Shown here: positions 1 through 8,213 of the stretch, in pieces
Layout of the letters: each line of letters opens with the position of its first letter
Position numbering within the stretch: the first letter of the stretch is position 1
Assembly (NCBI GenBank): GCA_017984135.1
Contig: JAGNZZ010000013.1
Coordinates: forward strand, 1 to 59,885
Length of the DNA: 59,885 nt
Origin: Chitinophagales bacterium
Lineage (GTDB): Bacteria > Bacteroidota > Bacteroidia > Chitinophagales > JADIYW01
Direction: 5' to 3'
Notes under the pieces: generated by a model
What the model was told of the DNA's origin: nothing
What the model saw: the letters and a program-made list of their open reading frames with translations, nothing else
Database searches by the model: none
Translations under genes and position numbers: made by a program

Positions 1-1
1 A

Positions 2-37
2 GGTAAAACACATGTCACTAAATTTGTAAAAGATTAA
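2..37 (+). CDS. 3' end of an upstream gene (partial)
   Basis: The first bases read open in one frame as GKTHVTKFVKD followed by TAA. The frame ends 22 bases before a strong terminator hairpin, which is the expected spacing for the last gene of a transcript. Another frame also ends nearby, so the assignment rests mostly on the terminator position. The eleven visible residues are too few to name a family. Confidence 0.4.
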   Translation, partial: GKTHVTKFVKD

Positions 38-59
38 TTAAAATTTGAACTAATTTTTG

Positions 60-97
60 CAGAGCCATGATTTTAAAATTATGGCTCTGTTTTTTTT
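60..97 (+). terminator. Rho-independent terminator
   Basis: A perfect 9-bp inverted repeat, CAGAGCCAT (60-68) and ATGGCTCTG (81-89), encloses an AT-rich loop that can extend the stem. It is followed directly by a run of eight T. It ends the transcript entering from the left edge and insulates the glycosyltransferase gene that starts at 187. Confidence 0.9.
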
Positions 98-186
98 ATT
101 TTATTGGATACTAGTGAAATAAAATATCAATTTAAATTAAACGTTACTGAATAAATTGAGTATATTTTGAACTTGAAACGAAAAAT

Positions 187-1353
187 TTGAACATTTTAAT
201 CCTCAATTACGAATACCCACCTTTAGGTGGAGGCGCTGGAATTGTTACGCGACATTTGGCCAATGAATTTATGGCTAAAGAACATAAAGTAACTATAGTG
301 ACGACTTGGTTTTCAGGTGAGCCGGAATATTATACTGAAAATAATTTAACACTCATTCGCTTAAAAGCAAAACGTAAACATACACATCAATCCAATCCAT
401 TGGAAATGTATGATTGGATGATAAAAGCAAAAAAATACTGTGCAAAACAATTCAAAGCCGGTGATTTTGATATCTGCTTGTCGAATTTTACATTGCCTGG
501 TGGATATGTTGCATTGCATTTAAAAAATACAATTGGATTGCCTTTTTTTATCCTATCGCATGGCCATGATATACCATGGTTTAGTCCTGCGCAGATGTTT
601 TTTTGGCATTTATTGTGTTACCCATTTATTAAAAAGATTCTCCAATCATCTGTCAATAATATTATTTTAACACAAGAATTGAAACAGTTTTCGGATAAAA
701 TGGTAGGTAAGCAATGGGCTCAAAAAAATGTAGTCATTCCAAATGGTTTGTTGCCCACGCATATTCGAAAAGGCTTCCATCATTCCGATAAATCAATTAA
801 AATAGTATTTGCAGGACGATTAGTAACTCAAAAAAATCCATTAAGTATTTTGCAAGCACATTTGATTTTGGAAAAACAAAATATTCCGGTTCATTTAAAA
901 ATTATTGGCGATGGTGTGCTTAAACAAGAATTAGAAAATTTTGTATCAATCAATAAATTGTCAAACATCGAATTTTCTGGTAAAATTAGCCATAGTCAAG
1001 TAATGGATGAATTGACGAAAGCCCATATTTTAGTAGCACCAAGTAGAGAAGAGGCAATGTCTCTAGTTGTTTTAGAAGCGATATCCTGTGGTGTTTATGT
1101 CATTGCAACAGCAATCAGTGGCAATAATGAGCTAATTGAAGAAGGCGTAAATGGAGATTTTGTAGCGTATGATCAGCCAACACAAATTGCGCAAAAAATA
1201 AGTGCCTTTTATAATGATAAATTTTTGAAGGATTATCAATATCCATCCTTAGTATTGCAAAATTTATATCAGAATTATTCATGGAAAAATACAGCTGAAA
1301 AATATTTAAGCTTGTTTTCAGCGGCTATAAATACCAATTCAAAGTTGCTTTAA
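187..1353 (+). CDS. Glycosyltransferase family 4 (GT-B fold)
   Basis: A 388-residue retaining glycosyltransferase of the GT4 type. It probably transfers a nucleotide-activated sugar onto a cell-surface glycan or lipid-linked precursor at the cytoplasmic face of the inner membrane. The N-terminal YEYPPLGGGAG loop is the glycine-rich acceptor-side motif of the family. The C-terminal half has a GRL.QKNP sugar-nucleotide segment near residue 210 and the EEAMSLVVLEA E-x7-E motif near residue 285. Translation starts at TTG: the first in-frame ATG is near residue 29 and would remove the glycine-rich motif. Its 3' end overlaps the convergent gene by 29 bases. Acceptor and donor cannot be read from the sequence. 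Confidence 0.9.
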   Translation: MNILILNYEYPPLGGGAGIVTRHLANEFMAKEHKVTIVTTWFSGEPEYYTENNLTLIRLKAKRKHTHQSNPLEMYDWMIKAKKYCAKQFKAGDFDICLSNFTLPGGYVALHLKNTIGLPFFILSHGHDIPWFSPAQMFFWHLLCYPFIKKILQSSVNNIILTQELKQFSDKMVGKQWAQKNVVIPNGLLPTHIRKGFHHSDKSIKIVFAGRLVTQKNPLSILQAHLILEKQNIPVHLKIIGDGVLKQELENFVSINKLSNIEFSGKISHSQVMDELTKAHILVAPSREEAMSLVVLEAISCGVYVIATAISGNNELIEEGVNGDFVAYDQPTQIAQKISAFYNDKFLKDYQYPSLVLQNLYQNYSWKNTAEKYLSLFSAAINTNSKLL

Positions 1354-2164
1354 TATTTTTTAATAAATAATATAATCTATTCAATCGCAACAAATAAGTA
1401 ATTTTGTTTTTTCCTTTTATGGTTTGATGAGGAAGTTGGTATTTTTTATATTGAAATGCTAAAAAGGAACCTTCTAAACAATCATTTTTATCAATATTTA
1501 AATTTCTAAATTCTTCGTTCATCCAATGAATTACCTTCCATTCTTTAGGAATGGACGATTTGTTTTTTAGCAATGAAAGTACAATTGGAAAACTATCTAT
1601 ATTCGAAATAGCTTGAATATAATTTTCGAGTTGATACCTTTTTATTCCATCATTTAAAATTTCAATAGGCAACATCCAATTTGTATTGTTTTCATTTATA
1701 TTTTTACTAGCTTGTTGATAACACCATTGCATCAGTTCACTTTTGGGTGGACATTTCATGAAATTGCCTACTGCACCTGATTTATGATGATACCTGAAAA
1801 AATATTCAGTATTGATATTTATGTTTTGAATGCATGTTACATCCATGTCTGTCCATATTCCACCATATTCATATAATAATTTATATCGAAATATATCAGA
1901 AAATCCGGCATAACTTCCTTTTCCATGTCCGAATTTATTTTTGTTGGAATAAAAAAAAACGGCTTGTTTGGGAATTATTTCATTTGCATCTCGTACGGTA
2001 CAACCATTTGGAATATTTTCAATTTGCTGATATGTCCATAAATGAAATTGAAAACCATGTTGTAGGAAAGAGTGAATAGTCAATAATTCTAATGCAGACA
2101 TTTTATTTCCTATCCACAAACCATGGATTACGCTAGATGATGTAGCAGTATAATTATTGGGCAT
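1325..2164 (-). CDS. DXD glycosyltransferase, capsular polysaccharide synthesis/OCH1-like
   Basis: A 279-residue protein resembling the Gly_transf_sug/capsular polysaccharide synthesis family. The N terminus has IHGLWIGN, typical of the family. The metal-binding DXD motif lies in the segment YKLLYEYGGIWTDMDV around residues 93-108, where the tyrosine, double glycine and DMD are characteristic. No signal peptide or membrane segment is visible, so a cytoplasmic sugar transferase is likely. The start codon lies inside the end of the upstream DUF4184 gene (11-base overlap), suggesting translational coupling. The 3' end overlaps the convergent GT4 gene by 29 bases. Sugar specificity is unknown. 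Confidence 0.82.
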   Translation of the reverse strand: MPNNYTATSSSVIHGLWIGNKMSALELLTIHSFLQHGFQFHLWTYQQIENIPNGCTVRDANEIIPKQAVFFYSNKNKFGHGKGSYAGFSDIFRYKLLYEYGGIWTDMDVTCIQNININTEYFFRYHHKSGAVGNFMKCPPKSELMQWCYQQASKNINENNTNWMLPIEILNDGIKRYQLENYIQAISNIDSFPIVLSLLKNKSSIPKEWKVIHWMNEEFRNLNIDKNDCLEGSFLAFQYKKYQLPHQTIKGKNKITYLLRLNRLYYLLKNIKATLNWYL

Positions 2165-2921
2165 CTTCTTTTAAAATAAAATGATAAAATAAACAGATAG
2201 AAAAAAAGGCTAACATAAACGAGGAAGTAAAGGTGATGACAATGAAATCAATGGCAAAGTCAGTTTCTTTCATCGTATAGAAATATTTTATCATTGAATA
2301 AAAACAAGTGAGTGCAAATAAAAGCATCCAGAATTTTAGTTGCTGTGTATTCAGTTGGAAGGAAGATGTATTTCGTAATGGTAAGGGTAAATATATAATG
2401 ATAAAATAGAAGCCAATGAAACTTAATAATAAAGGTGGAAAATAAATGGCGGCATAATAGGAGGAAACAGCAATTGAATCAGAATTAGTTAAAAATAAAA
2501 AAAACATTTTTATAGAATAGGCATCAAATAGATGTCCTAATATATCGAGTAATAAATGTAAATAAATGGCAATAAGAATAGATATGGCTATTTTAATCCC
2601 ATTTATTTTTAGTTCATTTTTTAATTCAATGGATAAAAATGGCGTTAAATAGGATTGAAAATTCAGGGGCAACATTTTTAAGAGTATTTTTTGGCAATAC
2701 AAATGAAAGGCAATTAAACTCACCAGAGCCAAAGGAAAAATCATGCCTAGAACACAAAATAAATCGTATTGAAATATATGATGTCGATTTTCTGTAAATC
2801 GAAAAAGTATATCGTAATCAGGAGCGATGCTTCCAAAAATTAATCCTGAAATATGCAACTGAGATGTCCATTTTTTTTTAATCGGCAGTACATATCCAAT
2901 ATGTGCAAACGTAAAAGGCAT
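2154..2921 (-). CDS. DUF4184 family membrane protein
   Basis: A 255-residue polytopic inner-membrane protein. The N terminus, MPFTFAHIGYVLPI followed by GSIAPDYDILFRF, is the signature of DUF4184: His-7 and an Asp-x-Asp motif that resemble the metal-ligand pattern of membrane-bound metal-dependent hydrolases. A further HLLLDILGHL segment in the middle repeats the His/Asp pattern inside a membrane helix. Five to six hydrophobic helices follow. It is the first gene of a two-gene unit with the DXD glycosyltransferase. The upstream DNA has TAAATTTA, one base from the Bacteroidota -7 consensus. The biochemical function of DUF4184 is not established. Confidence 0.82.
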   Translation of the reverse strand: MPFTFAHIGYVLPIKKKWTSQLHISGLIFGSIAPDYDILFRFTENRHHIFQYDLFCVLGMIFPLALVSLIAFHLYCQKILLKMLPLNFQSYLTPFLSIELKNELKINGIKIAISILIAIYLHLLLDILGHLFDAYSIKMFFLFLTNSDSIAVSSYYAAIYFPPLLLSFIGFYFIIIYLPLPLRNTSSFQLNTQQLKFWMLLFALTCFYSMIKYFYTMKETDFAIDFIVITFTSSFMLAFFSICLFYHFILKEDAQ

Positions 2922-3038
2922 TATAAAGTGTACTATAAATTTAGAACACTAAAAGTACCATTTATACCTTAATTAATTACAATAGAAAGATACATTTTAT
3001 GGTGTATAAAAAATTAGATTTAAGTAACTCACCTGCCG

Positions 3039-3059
3039 TTGTTGGTTTGCAACCAACAA
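3039..3059. repeat. Perfect inverted repeat (9-bp arms)
   Basis: TTGTTGGTT and AACCAACAA flank a TGC loop. It has no T-run on either side, so it is not a clear intrinsic terminator. The surrounding 190-base gap is richer in G+C than neighbouring spacers and ends with a TTATCAGCGTT motif (3096-3106), which recurs in inverted orientation at about 39964-39974. It may be a remnant of a dispersed element. Confidence 0.6.
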
Positions 3060-3111
3060 ATTTTTTCGACCTTAGTAAAGTTTGGGTGTGGATGCTTATC
3101 AGCGTTACCGC

Positions 3112-3855
3112 TCAATTTAATTTCGAATAAAAATAGTTGTTTTTCAAACTTTGCCATTTCATTTTTATAACACCCAAAACAGCTTCTTGTATAATACTTC
3201 CATTCATTTTTGAAGTACCTACTTCTCGATCTTTAAAAACGATGGGTACTTCAATAATTTTTGAAGCCGTAAGCCATACCGCAAATTTCATTTCAATTTG
3301 AAAGGCATATCCAACAAATTTTATCTTATTTAAGTCTATTTGTTGAAGTATGGCATTCGAATAACAAACAAATCCAGCAGTAGTATCTTTAATGCGCATA
3401 CCTGTTACTATACGTACATAAATAGAAGCAAACCATGATAAAAATAATCTATCAAAAGGCCAATTGACTACACCACCACCTTTTATATATCTACTGCCTA
3501 TGGATAATTGTGCACCTTTGTTTTCACAGGCATCTAATAATTCTAAAAGCTTCTCTGGAGGATGCGAAAAATCAGCATCCATTTCAAAAATATATGAATA
3601 TCCGTTTTCTAAAGCCCATTTAAATCCAGTGATATATGCAGTACCTAAGCCTAGTTTGCCGCTTCGTTCAATGATATGAATTTTATTAGGGAACTGCAAC
3701 ATCATTTCTTTCACTATTTGTGCCGTTCCATCTGGTGAACCATCATCAATTATAAGTACTTCAAATCTATCGGAAAGATGTAATGTATAAGGAATTATTT
3801 TTGCAATATTTTCCTTTTCGTTATATGTTGGTATAATGATTATGCAATCTTTCAT
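3112..3855 (-). CDS. Polyprenol-phosphate mannosyltransferase-like GT2
   Basis: A 247-residue family 2 glycosyltransferase of the Dpm1 type, which moves mannose or glucose from a nucleotide sugar to a polyprenyl phosphate at the inner membrane. Visible motifs are IIIPTYNEKENI at the N terminus, LIIDDGSPDGT near residue 36, the catalytic EMDADFSHPP DXD segment near residue 90, and TAGFVCY near residue 160. It lacks the C-terminal GtrA-like membrane domain found in longer relatives. A GTG seven codons upstream is in frame, but it lies just upstream of and partly within the TATTTTTG promoter element; the ATG at 3855 is therefore preferred. Lipid-linked sugars made here could feed the GT117 protein at 8.2-11.3 kb, which is inference. 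Confidence 0.88.
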   Translation of the reverse strand: MKDCIIIIPTYNEKENIAKIIPYTLHLSDRFEVLIIDDGSPDGTAQIVKEMMLQFPNKIHIIERSGKLGLGTAYITGFKWALENGYSYIFEMDADFSHPPEKLLELLDACENKGAQLSIGSRYIKGGGVVNWPFDRLFLSWFASIYVRIVTGMRIKDTTAGFVCYSNAILQQIDLNKIKFVGYAFQIEMKFAVWLTASKIIEVPIVFKDREVGTSKMNGSIIQEAVLGVIKMKWQSLKNNYFYSKLN

Positions 3856-3862
3856 CAATAAA

Positions 3863-3870
3863 CAAAAATA
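3863..3870 (-). promoter_or_regulatory. Bacteroidota -7 promoter element TATTTTTG
   Basis: An exact match to TAnnTTTG ends seven bases before the ATG of the Dpm1-like gene. A -7 element here puts the transcript start almost at the ATG, so the mRNA would be nearly leaderless. Confidence 0.65.
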
Positions 3871-3956
3871 CACATAAACTTAGTTTATTTGTATTAGGTT
3901 AACTGTTTTTAATAGTCGAATGCTCAAATTTTAATCTTTTAGAAATTTTATGTACT

Positions 3957-5300
3957 CTAAATAAATGAGATGCCTCCAAAATTTCCTGAACTCATTAACA
4001 ACAACACACAATTACCACTCAATTCTTTTTCAATTTTTTCTTTTAAGGTATTCGCATTTTTAAATACGAAAATGGAATCATCTGCAAATTGAGCTTTCAG
4101 CCATTGTTCATCTAAATCTTGTTTATTTTTTATTTTTAATGCTTCCTCATCTAAAAATAATATTTTAACATCAGCAGCATCTAATGAATGTTGGTATTGC
4201 TCAATGAAATTTTCTTGTAATGAACTATAGGTGTGTAACTCAAAAACAGCAATAATTTTTCTTGATTTATATCGTTCTCGCACGGCTTTTACTGTGGCGC
4301 TTACTTTACTTGGTGCATGCGCAAAATCTCTAAAAATAGTTTGCTGGATTGCTTTATCTTCTTTTATTTTTTCTAATCGTTTGGCCGCACCTTGAAAGGA
4401 TTGAAAATTAATCAGTATGTCATCTTCCGCTATTCCAACTAGTTTTCCAACTTCAAACGCCGCTTTTAAATTCGCAAAATTATGAGAGCCAAAAATAGTT
4501 ATAGGATATTCGTTGTGTTGGTATAAAAGAAAATTATCATCATTGCGGACAATAAATTCAAATGCTTTGTAAGGAATTAGATGAATTTGGAGTGGAAGAT
4601 GGTTTATCATCTTCACCAATTCTTCATCATCACTGTTGTATATTAAATAACCATCTGGTTGAATACTTAAAATGAATTTCCGAAATGTTTCTAAATATGC
4701 TTCAAAAGTTGGAAACACATTAATATGATCCCAAGCAATGCCCGAAATGATAGCAATGTGTGGATGGTAATGTAAAAATTTACTACGTAAATCCAATGGA
4801 GAAGTTAAATATTCATCTGCTTCTATAACCATTAATGGCGCATCGTTCGATGTTTTTACCATAAAATCAAATCCATCTAGTTTTGCACCTACTAAATAAT
4901 CAAATGCTTTTTGGTTTGTACGAAGCAGGTGCATGATCATTGATGTGATAGATGTTTTGCCATGACTTCCGGCAATGGCAATGCGTGTTTTATCTTTGCA
5001 TTGTTCAAATATAAATTCAGGAAACGAATAGATTTTTAAACCTAATTCTTGTGCTTTTATTAATTCAGGATTATCGGACTTGGCATGCATTCCCAAAATG
5101 ATGGCATCAATGTTAGTCGTTATTTTTTCAGGAAACCAACCTATTTGTTCCGGCATTAAACCCAGTTTTTCCAAATTCGACTTTGCGGGTTCAAAAATGG
5201 CATCATCTGAACCACTTACTCGATTACCTTGGTTTCTTAAATGCGAAGCCAATTGATGCATGACAGCACCTCCAATGGCTATAAAATGAAAATATTGCAT
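3957..5300 (-). CDS. mpl: UDP-N-acetylmuramate:L-alanyl-gamma-D-glutamyl-meso-diaminopimelate ligase
   Basis: A 447-residue Mur ligase of the Mpl type. It recycles cell-wall tripeptide by attaching it to UDP-MurNAc with ATP in the cytoplasm. The order is as in the family: a Rossmann start HFIAIGGAVMHQLA, the ATP-binding loop AGSHGKTS near residue 107, EADEY near residue 157, GIAWDHINVFPT near residue 180, and a C-terminal domain with RDFAHAP. Residues HAKSDNPE near 73 fit Mpl rather than MurC. An in-frame TTG at 5306 belongs to the TATTTTTG promoter element, so the ATG at 5300 is chosen. The gene implies diaminopimelate-type peptidoglycan that is recycled. Confidence 0.93.
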   Translation of the reverse strand: MQYFHFIAIGGAVMHQLASHLRNQGNRVSGSDDAIFEPAKSNLEKLGLMPEQIGWFPEKITTNIDAIILGMHAKSDNPELIKAQELGLKIYSFPEFIFEQCKDKTRIAIAGSHGKTSITSMIMHLLRTNQKAFDYLVGAKLDGFDFMVKTSNDAPLMVIEADEYLTSPLDLRSKFLHYHPHIAIISGIAWDHINVFPTFEAYLETFRKFILSIQPDGYLIYNSDDEELVKMINHLPLQIHLIPYKAFEFIVRNDDNFLLYQHNEYPITIFGSHNFANLKAAFEVGKLVGIAEDDILINFQSFQGAAKRLEKIKEDKAIQQTIFRDFAHAPSKVSATVKAVRERYKSRKIIAVFELHTYSSLQENFIEQYQHSLDAADVKILFLDEEALKIKNKQDLDEQWLKAQFADDSIFVFKNANTLKEKIEKELSGNCVLLLMSSGNFGGISFI

Positions 5301-5303
5301 GTT

Positions 5304-5311
5304 CAAAAATA
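5304..5311 (-). promoter_or_regulatory. Bacteroidota -7 element TATTTTTG before mpl
   Basis: An exact TAnnTTTG ends only three bases before the mpl ATG. With the usual distance between the -7 element and the transcript start, the mRNA would begin at or next to the start codon, that is, be leaderless. Confidence 0.65.
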
Positions 5312-5444
5312 GAGAACTATTCTATTTAGGACATACCTATTTATTCACAATTCCAATTTAAATTTTTGTTTCTTTTATACGACGCAAGCATAGTCAAATT
5401 GTTAAAAAATATAAATATAGGATGTATAACTGCAATAAATAGTC

Positions 5445-5452
5445 TATTTTTG
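5445..5452 (+). promoter_or_regulatory. Bacteroidota -7 element TATTTTTG before the lipoprotein-ytxJ pair
   Basis: An exact TAnnTTTG lies 24 bases before the ATG of the small lipoprotein. It leaves a short conventional leader and supports the ATG at 5477 rather than an earlier start. Confidence 0.6.
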
Positions 5453-5476
5453 CGTAGTAAGTCAAACGTAAACAAT

Positions 5477-5620
5477 ATGAAATTTATTAAAAACACCGTA
5501 TTAGCATCTATGTGCTTGTTCTTAACAGTTGCAACCACTTCTTGTGCCAGAAAAAATTCTACAGGTTGTCCAGGTTGGTCAAAAGTTAAATATGAACAAA
5601 CGACTAAAAAACACGTTTAA
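5477..5620 (+). CDS. Small lipoprotein, GCPGW-containing
   Basis: A 47-residue predicted lipoprotein. A basic, hydrophobic signal (MKFIKNTVLASMCLFLTV) leads to the lipobox TTSC near residue 23. The mature part is only about 25 residues, with ARKNSTGCPGW and a basic tail. It would be anchored to a membrane facing the periplasm. It is followed six bases later by ytxJ and has its own promoter. I know similar tiny GCP-containing lipoproteins from Bacteroidota genomes but no function for them. An in-frame extension to an ATG at 5366 would span the promoter element, so it is rejected. Confidence 0.72.
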   Translation: MKFIKNTVLASMCLFLTVATTSCARKNSTGCPGWSKVKYEQTTKKHV

Positions 5621-5626
5621 GTAGTT

Positions 5627-5941
5627 ATGAAATGGGAAAACTTAATTTCTGAATCGCAATTTTCAGAATTAGTAAAATCAGAAAATGTATTTGCTGTTTT
5701 TAAACACAGTACAAGGTGTTCCATAAGTTCTATGGCTAAAAATAGATTAGAACGTGATTGGAAATTAGATTTTCCTATTTATTATTTAGACTTGTTAAAT
5801 TTCAGATCCATATCCAATCAAATTGCAGCAATTTCAGGTGTGGAACATGCTTCACCTCAGTTAATCGTTTTCCAAAATGGAAAAGTTATTTACCATGAAA
5901 GCCATAATGCAATTACCATTAGCGATATTAAGGTAGCTTAA
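5627..5941 (+). CDS. ytxJ: Bacillithiol system redox-active protein YtxJ
   Basis: A 104-residue thioredoxin-fold protein of the YtxJ/DUF2847 family, thought to act as a bacilliredoxin-like protein that removes bacillithiol from mixed disulfides in the cytoplasm. The active-site segment is KHSTRCSISSMA near residues 26-37, with a single cysteine (CxIS) as in the family. The cis-proline region is VEHASPQLIVFQNGKV near residue 76. It is cotranscribed with the small lipoprotein upstream. Its stop codon shares bases with the stop of the convergent OsmC gene. Its presence suggests this organism makes bacillithiol, although no bshA/B/C gene lies in the window. Confidence 0.88.
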   Translation: MKWENLISESQFSELVKSENVFAVFKHSTRCSISSMAKNRLERDWKLDFPIYYLDLLNFRSISNQIAAISGVEHASPQLIVFQNGKVIYHESHNAITISDIKVA

Positions 5942-6354
5942 TCTTTTTTCAAAAATTCAATCTTTATTTTTTGTTGTATAGAGGTATTTAAACTCTTTGC
6001 CACTGGACAAGTATGCGCTGCATTAATTAAAATCTGTTTTTCTTTTCCTGTGAAATTGTCATCTGGAATTTGAAGGTGAATTTCGATTTCACCAATTCGC
6101 CTAGGTTCGCTATACATAATCTTTGTTACATGAATTGAGGCACCAATGATATTTTTTTCTAATTGATTTGCTTTAATACCTAATATGGTTAACATACAAG
6201 AACCCAATGCAGTTGCCACTAAATCTGTAGGTGAAAAGGCTTCACCTTTTCCTAGGTTGTCGGTAGGCGCATCCGTAATAATTTGGTTGCCACTGTTTAT
6301 GTGAACTGCTTCAGTACGCAATTCGCCTAAATATGTTATTTTTGAGGTGAACAT
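5938..6354 (-). CDS. OsmC family peroxiredoxin-like protein
   Basis: A 138-residue OsmC/Ohr-superfamily protein, of a group that reduces organic hydroperoxides with a cysteine pair or has related unknown roles in the cytoplasm. Both expected cysteines are present: ALGSCMLTI near residue 53 and HTCPVAKSL near residue 115. The SPTDLVATALG segment before the first cysteine is typical. Length is normal. Convergent with ytxJ, with a four-base overlap of stop codons. The neighbourhood of two thiol-redox proteins suggests oxidative-stress housekeeping, but expression from opposite strands argues against one operon. Whether it is OsmC or a YhfA-like subgroup member cannot be decided. Confidence 0.88.
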   Translation of the reverse strand: MFTSKITYLGELRTEAVHINSGNQIITDAPTDNLGKGEAFSPTDLVATALGSCMLTILGIKANQLEKNIIGASIHVTKIMYSEPRRIGEIEIHLQIPDDNFTGKEKQILINAAHTCPVAKSLNTSIQQKIKIEFLKKD

Positions 6355-6407
6355 AAAAAAATGTTTTACTTTTAAACTATATTACTCAATTTAGCGTCTT
6401 AATATAA

Positions 6408-7199
6408 GTGAAAATATTGTACAAAATTATAATAATATTGGTAAGCACGTTAACTTTTATCAACGTAAAAGCTCAACGTAGAGAAGAATCTAATCTAAAT
6501 AGAGATTCGGTTTTATATAAAAAAAGCTGGTCAGCTGGCGCACGTTTAAAAAGTGATGGCTTTTCATTAGCAGCAGAATTTACCAAATCCAAACGATATA
6601 AAAGAAGTATTTTATTTCAAGCTCAATTTTCCTATTTTATTCATCCAAAACAAACCAAACAAGCATCCCGATATGGAGGTGGCGGATTGTTTGGTGATGG
6701 ATTTAAACCATTTTATTATGGCAAACAAAACACGTTATTTTCATTATATGCAGGTGCAGGTCAAAAATTTTTAATTGCTGAAAAAGGAAAACGTCATGGC
6801 GTGCAAATATTTGTTCAATATGCTGGAGGTATTTCTTTAGGACTTTTAAAACCATATTACTTACGAGTGATTCCGAAGCCACTAACCACCGCCAGTGAAG
6901 ATGATTTAGTAGATGTTACGTATGAAGAAGGCGTTGATAATAGTTTTTTAGATTTTGAAAGAATAGTAGGTGCTTCCGGATTTGGTAAAGGATGGAAATT
7001 TAAAGCATTACCTGCTTTGCACATCGAAGTTGGCATGCAATTCGATTTTGGAAAAAATGATAGTTTTATCAAAGCATTAGAAGTTGGAATTATTTCTGAT
7101 TTCTATTATAAAAAAGTACCGGTAATGGTAGATAATAATCGATTTTTATATCCAAGTGTGTACGCCGGATTTATGTTAGGAAAACGAAAAGAAAAATAA
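6408..7199 (+). CDS. Outer-membrane beta-barrel protein, unnamed
   Basis: A 263-residue protein starting at GTG, with a signal peptide (MKILYKIIIILVSTLTFINVKA, cleavage after VKA). No internal methionine near the N terminus could serve instead, which supports the GTG start. The mature part alternates short beta strands ending in aromatic residues (ILFQAQFSYFI, NTLFSLYAGAGQKF, GVQIFVQYAGGISLG), and the C-terminal strand ends YPSVYAGFMLG. This is consistent with an 8- to 10-stranded barrel. It sits 37 bases before lipA in the same direction. Similar proteins precede lipA in other Bacteroidota as I recall, but no function is known. Confidence 0.72.
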   Translation: MKILYKIIIILVSTLTFINVKAQRREESNLNRDSVLYKKSWSAGARLKSDGFSLAAEFTKSKRYKRSILFQAQFSYFIHPKQTKQASRYGGGGLFGDGFKPFYYGKQNTLFSLYAGAGQKFLIAEKGKRHGVQIFVQYAGGISLGLLKPYYLRVIPKPLTTASEDDLVDVTYEEGVDNSFLDFERIVGASGFGKGWKFKALPALHIEVGMQFDFGKNDSFIKALEVGIISDFYYKKVPVMVDNNRFLYPSVYAGFMLGKRKEK

Positions 7200-7236
7200 A
7201 TTGTGAATGTTCCAATGGAGCATAAAATTTGTATAA

Positions 7237-8100
7237 ATGGCTGAAGTAGAAATGATATCACCCAAACCAAGAAAACCAGAATGGTTAAAAGTTAAAATTC
7301 CGATTGGTGAGAATTATAAAAAAGTTAGAAACTTAGTAGATACTTATAAATTACACACGATTTGCGAAAGTGGAAGTTGTCCGAATATGGGCGAATGTTG
7401 GGGTGCTGGCACTGCCACGTTTATGATTTTGGGAAATGTATGTACCCGTTCATGTTCCTTTTGTGCCGTTGCCACCGGAAGACCAAATCATGTAGATTAT
7501 GACGAACCCAAACGCGTAGCAGAAGCGATAAAATTAATGCAAGTGAAACATGCGGTTATCACTTCAGTCAATAGAGATGAACTTCCGGATAAAGGAGCTC
7601 AAATTTGGCACAATACAGTAATCGCAGTGAAAGAACTATCACCCAATACAACTATAGAAACCTTAATTCCTGATACCAAATCAGATTGGAACGCCTTAGA
7701 AATAATGATTAGCGCAGGACAAGAAGTAGTTTCACATAATATGGAAACCGTTAAAAGGTTATACAGAAAAGTTAGACCTCAAGCTAAATACGAACGAAGT
7801 TTAGAACAAATTCAACGTACGAAAGATTTTGGGAAACGTACTAAAAGTGGTATTATGTTGGGCTTAGGTGAAACCGAAGAAGAAGTGTTTGAAATCCTTC
7901 ATCATTTGAAAAATCATGGATGTGATGTGGTGACTTTAGGGCAATATTTACAACCAACTAAAATGCATATTGAAGTAGCCGCATTTATTCATCCCACACA
8001 ATTTGCTAAATATAAAGAATATGGTTTGTCTATTGGTATTCCGTATGTAGAAAGCGGCCCAATGGTACGTTCCTCCTATCATGCGGAACGTCATATCTAG
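7237..8100 (+). CDS. lipA: Lipoyl synthase
   Basis: A 287-residue radical SAM enzyme that inserts two sulfurs into protein-bound octanoyl groups, completing lipoate on 2-oxoacid dehydrogenases and the glycine cleavage H protein. The auxiliary cluster motif [13 protein letters not shown] is near residues 43-55 and the radical SAM motif CTRSCSFC near residues 68-75. The C-terminal RSSYHAE serine that ligates the auxiliary cluster is at residues 278-284. All catalytic features are intact. TAAAATTTG before the start is a one-base-longer version of the Bacteroidota -7 element. No lipB is adjacent. Confidence 0.97.
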   Translation: MAEVEMISPKPRKPEWLKVKIPIGENYKKVRNLVDTYKLHTICESGSCPNMGECWGAGTATFMILGNVCTRSCSFCAVATGRPNHVDYDEPKRVAEAIKLMQVKHAVITSVNRDELPDKGAQIWHNTVIAVKELSPNTTIETLIPDTKSDWNALEIMISAGQEVVSHNMETVKRLYRKVRPQAKYERSLEQIQRTKDFGKRTKSGIMLGLGETEEEVFEILHHLKNHGCDVVTLGQYLQPTKMHIEVAAFIHPTQFAKYKEYGLSIGIPYVESGPMVRSSYHAERHI

Positions 8101-8189
8101 CACATTTGATTTAAATTTAATATTTATTCTTTTATTCACATTTACATTTATTCACACTATTTAAAAAGCTAAAAACGGCTTATTTTTTC

Positions 8190-8197
8190 TATTTTTG
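8190..8197 (+). promoter_or_regulatory. Bacteroidota -7 element TATTTTTG before the GT117 gene
   Basis: An exact TAnnTTTG lies 16 bases before the ATG at 8214, in a 113-base spacer after lipA. It indicates that the large glycosyltransferase gene has its own transcript. Confidence 0.62.
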
Positions 8198-8213
8198 CAC
8201 AAAATCAATAAGA

